From Bacillota bacterium (lineage in GTDB: Bacteria > Armatimonadota > Hebobacteria > Hebobacterales > Hebobacteraceae), in NCBI GenBank assembly GCA_030597345.1, contig JAUVSA010000070.1:1-8953 (forward strand): a stretch of DNA of 8,953 nucleotides, given 5' to 3'. The translations under genes and the position numbers were made by a program. The number at the start of each line of letters is the position of its first letter. Positions within the stretch are counted from its first letter, which is position 1. Below the pieces are notes generated by a model, which saw only the letters and a program-made list of their open reading frames with translations, did no database searches and was not told the DNA's origin. Below are positions 6,497 to 8,953 of this stretch, one piece after another.

Positions 6497-6729
6497 CGCG
6501 ACCTCGGGTTTCGGTCGCCCTCTTCGTTTGCGTCTTCCCAGGACGGCTCGACGCCTCGCGCAGCTCGGATGAACTGCGTCCGGCGCATCAGCACTGTACG
6601 GCCGCACTGGTCGCACCGGATGCGGACATCGACGCCCATGCGGACGATGGTCCACTGGTTTGCCCCACAGGCGTGGGGTTTGCGCATCTGAACGACATCT
6701 CCGGGCCGGATGGCAAGCGGGTCAAGCAC
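6493..6729 (-). CDS. DUF951-family small zinc-ribbon-like protein
   Basis: This 78-residue protein reads from GTG at 6729 down to a TAG at 6495-6493. It matches the DUF951 pattern as I know it: a short RPGDVVQMRKPHACG lead, then a Trp (W26), then an RCDQCGRTVLM segment. Cys21, Cys39 and Cys42, with His19 as a possible fourth ligand, would make a small metal-binding beta fold. The conserved part ends near residue 58; the remaining tail is acidic then basic and looks unconserved. The family's function is not established; B. subtilis YyzM is, to my knowledge, a member. The next in-frame stop upstream is at 6763-6765 and no other start codon lies between, so GTG 6729 is the only plausible start. 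No clear ribosome site is visible, so it may be leaderless. It is convergent to leuD. Confidence 0.83.
   Translation of the reverse strand: MLDPLAIRPGDVVQMRKPHACGANQWTIVRMGVDVRIRCDQCGRTVLMRRTQFIRAARGVEPSWEDANEEGDRNPRSR
6498..6518. other. Short inverted repeat at the leuD/DUF951 convergence
   Basis: GCGACC (6498-6503) pairs with GGTCGC (6513-6518) around a 9-nt loop, immediately after the leuD stop and inside the last codons of the DUF951 gene. On the plus strand a mixed pyrimidine run (CCTCTTCGTTTG) follows. A weak terminator for the ilv/leu message is possible, but there is no proper T-tract, so I do not call it one. Confidence 0.3.
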
Positions 6730-6836
6730 ACGTTGCCGGTTCGGCGCGGCGGAATGCGACTCCTACCGGCGCCGCGGGCGATCCCACGAGAGAGGAAGGC
6801 CGCGCGGGCCGTAGAATGGCATAGCGCGACTGACGT
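6730..6836 (+). promoter_or_regulatory. Short upstream region of tolC, weak -10-like site
   Basis: This gene-free stretch separates the DUF951 start from the tandem repeats and must hold the tolC promoter if the repeats are transcribed leader. TAGAAT at 6812-6817 resembles a -10 box, but no convincing -35 lies about 17 nt upstream (the bases there are AGAGAG), so the call is weak. Nothing else is recognisable. Confidence 0.25.
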
Positions 6837-6944
6837 GTGGGGCGAGAGCCCCAGTAGCGTTAGGTGGGGCGAGAGCCCCAGTGGCGTTAGGTGGGGCGAG
6901 AGCCCCAGTGGCGTTAGGTGGGGCGAGAGCCCCAGTACCGTTAG
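6837..6944 (+). repeat. Four 27-bp tandem repeats, each a GNRA-capped hairpin
   Basis: Units lie at 6837-6863, 6864-6890, 6891-6917 and 6918-6944 with no spacers or indels. Units 2 and 3 are identical; units 1 and 4 differ only at the two bases after the first AGT (AG, GG, GG and AC in order, before CGTTAG). Each unit contains TGGGGC, loop GAGA, then GCCCCA: a 6-bp perfect stem closed by a tetraloop of the stable GNRA class when read as plus-strand RNA. In unit 1 this is 6838-6853. The array stops 15 nt before the first tolC ATG. The 27-bp period is a multiple of three, so plus-strand reading gives a nonapeptide repeat (VRWGESPSG), but that frame has no credible gene around it. Confidence 0.97.
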
Positions 6945-6959
6945 AGGAATAGCGAAAGG

Positions 6960-8396
6960 ATGCCCAGCATGTGTATGCGACGTTCGATAGTGTTCTTGCT
7001 GATAGCCATACTTGCCGCGTTTTGCTTGTCCGCGGTAGCTTCGGCGGAAGAGGGACGTCAGGCGGATATAGAGCAGGCCGCGCCTGGCGGGGAACTGGCC
7101 GCACGCGTCGTGCCTGAGACGCTCTCGCTAGAGCAGGCGATTGAGATCGCCATCCGATGCAACCCGCAGGTGGAGTCGTCGAGGCAGGGGATGAAGGCCG
7201 CGGAGGGACAGCTCGCGCAGGCCCTCTCGTACTTGCAGCCGCGGCTCAATGTGTCGGCGCGGCGGGTGACGCCTGTGGACTTGCCTGCGTTTTCCTTTCA
7301 GAGCGCCGATAGCTCGTGGGAGACGGAGTTCTCTCTGTCACAGACCCTGTATACGGGTGGGGCCATACCCCAGGGCATCAAGGCGTCCAAGAGCTTTCAA
7401 CAGGGCGCGAAAGGCGCCTTCCGCCGCACCCGACAGCAGATCGCCTTCGCAGTTCGGCAGAGCTACTACGGGGTGCTTACTGCGAAAGAAGCGGTGAAGG
7501 TCGCTCGAGAGGTGATGGATTCGGCAGAGGAGCATCTGCGCGTGGCCGGTCTGCGATATCAGGCCGGCATTGCGCCCCAGTTCGATGTCCTCGCGGCCGA
7601 GGCGCGGGTCGCCCGCGTCGAGCAAGGCCTGATCTCCGCGATCGCGGTGCGGGACATCGCCTGGGCGGGCCTCAGCGCCGTGCTCGGAGTTCCGATTCCG
7701 GCCGGCACGGAGCTCAGCACACCCAGGCCGGTCACCATGGTGGACGTCGACCTGGAGAGCCTGCTGCAGGAGGCGCTGGCACAGCGCCCGGACCTGAAAA
7801 CGGCTGGGGCCGGCGGCGCAGTGGCGCGCACCATGCTTGGCATTGCCCGCTCCGGCAGACTGCCGACCGTGTCTGCCGCGCTGAGCTACACGCTGCGGGA
7901 GCAGACTGTCATTGCCGGCGACGTGTGCGGCATGCCAGGGGAAGACATAATCGTCTCCCAGAACAGCGGATATGTCGCCCTCGTCGCGAACTACAGCCTC
8001 TTCAACGGAGGACAGGTTGAGGGCGAGATCCTCGCCGCCGAGGCGGAACTGACGCAGGCAGAGAAAGCGGTCGAGAGCCTCGAGCAGCAGATCGAATTGG
8101 AAGTGAGAAGCGCCTATCTGCTGCTTGCGGCGACGAAGGCGCAGGTGGGGGCCGCTCAGAAGGAGGTTGCCCAGACGCAGGAGGCGCACCGCGTCGCCAC
8201 TCTTCGCTACGACGAGGGCGTGGGCACCAGTCTGGAGATTCTGGATGCGGATGCCAACCTGGCCGGGGCGAAGACGCGGCTCAACGAAGCTATCTTCGGA
8301 ATCAACTTGGCGGTCGCCCAGCTTGACCTGGCCGTCGGGCGCGTCTGGGCGGAGCTGAGCTCGCCCGCGTCGGCCGGGGAGGGGGCCGGTGACTAG
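6960..8396 (+). CDS. TolC-family outer membrane efflux protein
   Basis: This is an outer-membrane channel subunit expected to trimerise into a barrel plus periplasmic helical tunnel, working with a membrane-fusion protein and an inner-membrane pump or type I secretion system; neither is in the window. Its 478 residues are typical. A signal peptide is clear: Arg-Arg at 7-8, a hydrophobic core at about 10-25, and probable cleavage after AVASA (residue 29). Two OEP repeats follow, about 53-245 (LSLEQAIEIAIRCNPQ; SQTLYTGG at 127-134) and about 264-462 (ALAQRPDLKTA; NYSLFNGGQVEGE at 344-355; LRYDEGVGTSLEILDA). Both contain long Ala/Glu/Gln-rich coiled-coil helices. A Cys-containing loop near 318-330 is probably surface-exposed. 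Starts at 6960, 6969 (AAAGGA 8 nt upstream) and 6975 are all possible; each keeps the signal peptide. A lipobox is absent. Confidence 0.92.
   Translation: MPSMCMRRSIVFLLIAILAAFCLSAVASAEEGRQADIEQAAPGGELAARVVPETLSLEQAIEIAIRCNPQVESSRQGMKAAEGQLAQALSYLQPRLNVSARRVTPVDLPAFSFQSADSSWETEFSLSQTLYTGGAIPQGIKASKSFQQGAKGAFRRTRQQIAFAVRQSYYGVLTAKEAVKVAREVMDSAEEHLRVAGLRYQAGIAPQFDVLAAEARVARVEQGLISAIAVRDIAWAGLSAVLGVPIPAGTELSTPRPVTMVDVDLESLLQEALAQRPDLKTAGAGGAVARTMLGIARSGRLPTVSAALSYTLREQTVIAGDVCGMPGEDIIVSQNSGYVALVANYSLFNGGQVEGEILAAEAELTQAEKAVESLEQQIELEVRSAYLLLAATKAQVGAAQKEVAQTQEAHRVATLRYDEGVGTSLEILDADANLAGAKTRLNEAIFGINLAVAQLDLAVGRVWAELSSPASAGEGAGD
8376..8391 (+). promoter_or_regulatory. Ribosome site and GTG start of the aminotransferase, within tolC
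   Basis: GGGGAGGGGG (8376-8385) lies inside the last tolC codons, with its GGAGG core 6 nt before GTG at 8389. The GTG starts 8 nt before the end of tolC, so the two genes overlap and are probably co-translated. Confidence 0.75.
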
Positions 8397-8953
8397 CGGC
8401 GAGAAGCCAGAATCGGTCGATGCAGCGCGAGTGATCGAGGACTGCCAGCGGTTCGTCAACGCGGGCATTGCGGCCCTTCACAAGTTCATGGGCGTCGAGG
8501 CCGTGGAGTGGCGAGCCGAGGGATCGACCATCTGGGACAGCGAGGGCCGAGAGTACCTGGACCTGCTGGCCGGCTTCGGGACCCTCGTCCTCGGCCACCG
8601 GCCGCGGGCCGTTGTTGCGGCCGTGGAAGAGCAGCTCGGCCGCATGCCGCTCGCCTCCCGCGTCCTCTTCAATAAGCAGGTGACCGACCTCTCGTCCGCG
8701 CTAGCCGAGGCGCTCCCAGGCAACGTCGAGAAGTCCTTCTTCTGTCACAGCGGGGCGGAGGCCGTCGAGGGGGCGATCAAGCTCGCCCGCCTATATACGG
8801 GGAGGCCTGGGATCATCGCCGCGGAGGGCGGCTACCACGGCAAGACGATGGGAGCCCTGAGCGCCTCCGGACGCGAGGTATACAGCAAACCCTTTGCTCC
8901 TCTCCTGCCTGGCATCAGGCATGTGCCCTTTGGGGAGGCAGAGGCCCTTGCCG
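8389..8953 (+). CDS. Class III PLP-dependent aminotransferase, N-terminal part (3'-truncated)
   Basis: The frame is open to the right edge with 188 codons visible; the family is usually 400-460 residues, so the PLP-binding lysine is outside. The sequence shows the ornithine/putrescine/4-aminobutyrate aminotransferase fold type I. It has an N-terminal segment ending in WDSEGREYLDLLAGFGTLVLGH (about 49-70), then SFFCHSGAEAVEGAIKLAR (116-134) with the phosphate-binding SGAEA at 121-125. EGGYHGKTMGALSASGR (146-162) follows, with the aromatic Tyr149 expected to stack on PLP and the His150-Gly151 pair. Acetylornithine, putrescine or related diamine aminotransferase activity is likely, but the substrate cannot be decided from this half. 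It overlaps the tolC end by 8 nt; no metabolic link to efflux is obvious, though polyamine or amino-acid handling is conceivable. Confidence 0.93.
   Translation, partial: MTSGEKPESVDAARVIEDCQRFVNAGIAALHKFMGVEAVEWRAEGSTIWDSEGREYLDLLAGFGTLVLGHRPRAVVAAVEEQLGRMPLASRVLFNKQVTDLSSALAEALPGNVEKSFFCHSGAEAVEGAIKLARLYTGRPGIIAAEGGYHGKTMGALSASGREVYSKPFAPLLPGIRHVPFGEAEALA

Noticed and set aside
6837..6944. CRISPR array
   Set aside because: Repeats are directly adjacent with no unique spacers, and unit differences are only two bases, so this is a tandem minisatellite.
6673..6990. Plus-strand 105-residue frame containing VRWGESPSG nonapeptide repeats across the tandem array
   Set aside because: It overlaps the DUF951 gene antisense at its start and the tolC signal peptide at its end, has no ribosome site, and the repeats are better explained as hairpin DNA/RNA; the minus-strand frame over the same array is equally open.

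Overview
The window is GC-rich bacterial chromosomal DNA with strong G/C preference at third codon positions. Nearly all of it reads left to right. It carries a branched-chain amino acid biosynthesis cluster (1-6496), then a short convergent gene and a repeat-bearing intergenic region (6493-6959), then an envelope/aminotransferase pair (6960-8953). The tolC-family gene, with a signal peptide, implies an outer membrane. The compact ilvB-ilvN-ilvC-leuA-leuC-leuD order, the short archaeal/thermophile-type LeuC and LeuD, and a DUF951 gene would suit a lineage such as Armatimonadota or a related poorly cultured phylum. That placement is inference and was not tested.

Region 1, ilv/leu cluster. The 3' two-thirds of ilvB (acetolactate synthase large subunit) enters from the left edge. 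It is followed by ilvN (regulatory subunit), a small unrecognised three-helix membrane protein, ilvC (ketol-acid reductoisomerase), leuA (2-isopropylmalate synthase), leuC and leuD (isopropylmalate isomerase subunits). The enzymes cover pyruvate to dihydroxy acid for valine (and the parallel isoleucine route), and 2-ketoisovalerate to 3-isopropylmalate for leucine. ilvD and leuB, which fill the remaining steps, are not in the window. Spacing is tight: 4 nt before the membrane gene, 5 nt before leuC and an ATGA overlap at leuC/leuD, so one polycistronic message is likely. A structured repeat sits between the membrane gene and ilvC.

Two enzymes are unusual in active-site or cofactor residues. 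LeuA has lost the metal-binding Asp of its LRDGEQ signature, with changes in two further conserved motifs, and carries basic tails at both ends. The reductoisomerase lacks the usual phosphate-binding residues in its cofactor loop and has a Glu at the end of beta-2, which suggests NADH use.

Region 2 (6493-6959). A minus-strand DUF951-type zinc-ribbon gene converges on leuD, and the two stop codons share the palindrome CTAG. Beyond it lie four perfect-length 27-bp tandem repeats. Each can form a 6-bp hairpin capped by a GAGA (GNRA) tetraloop, and the array ends 15 nt before the tolC start.

Region 3 (6960-8953). A TolC-family outer-membrane efflux protein overlaps by 8 nt the GTG start of a class III PLP aminotransferase that runs off the right edge. 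No RNA genes, CRISPR arrays, transposases or phage genes were seen. No wholly new multi-gene system is evident; the best leads are the LeuA variant, the KARI cofactor loop and the GNRA-hairpin array.
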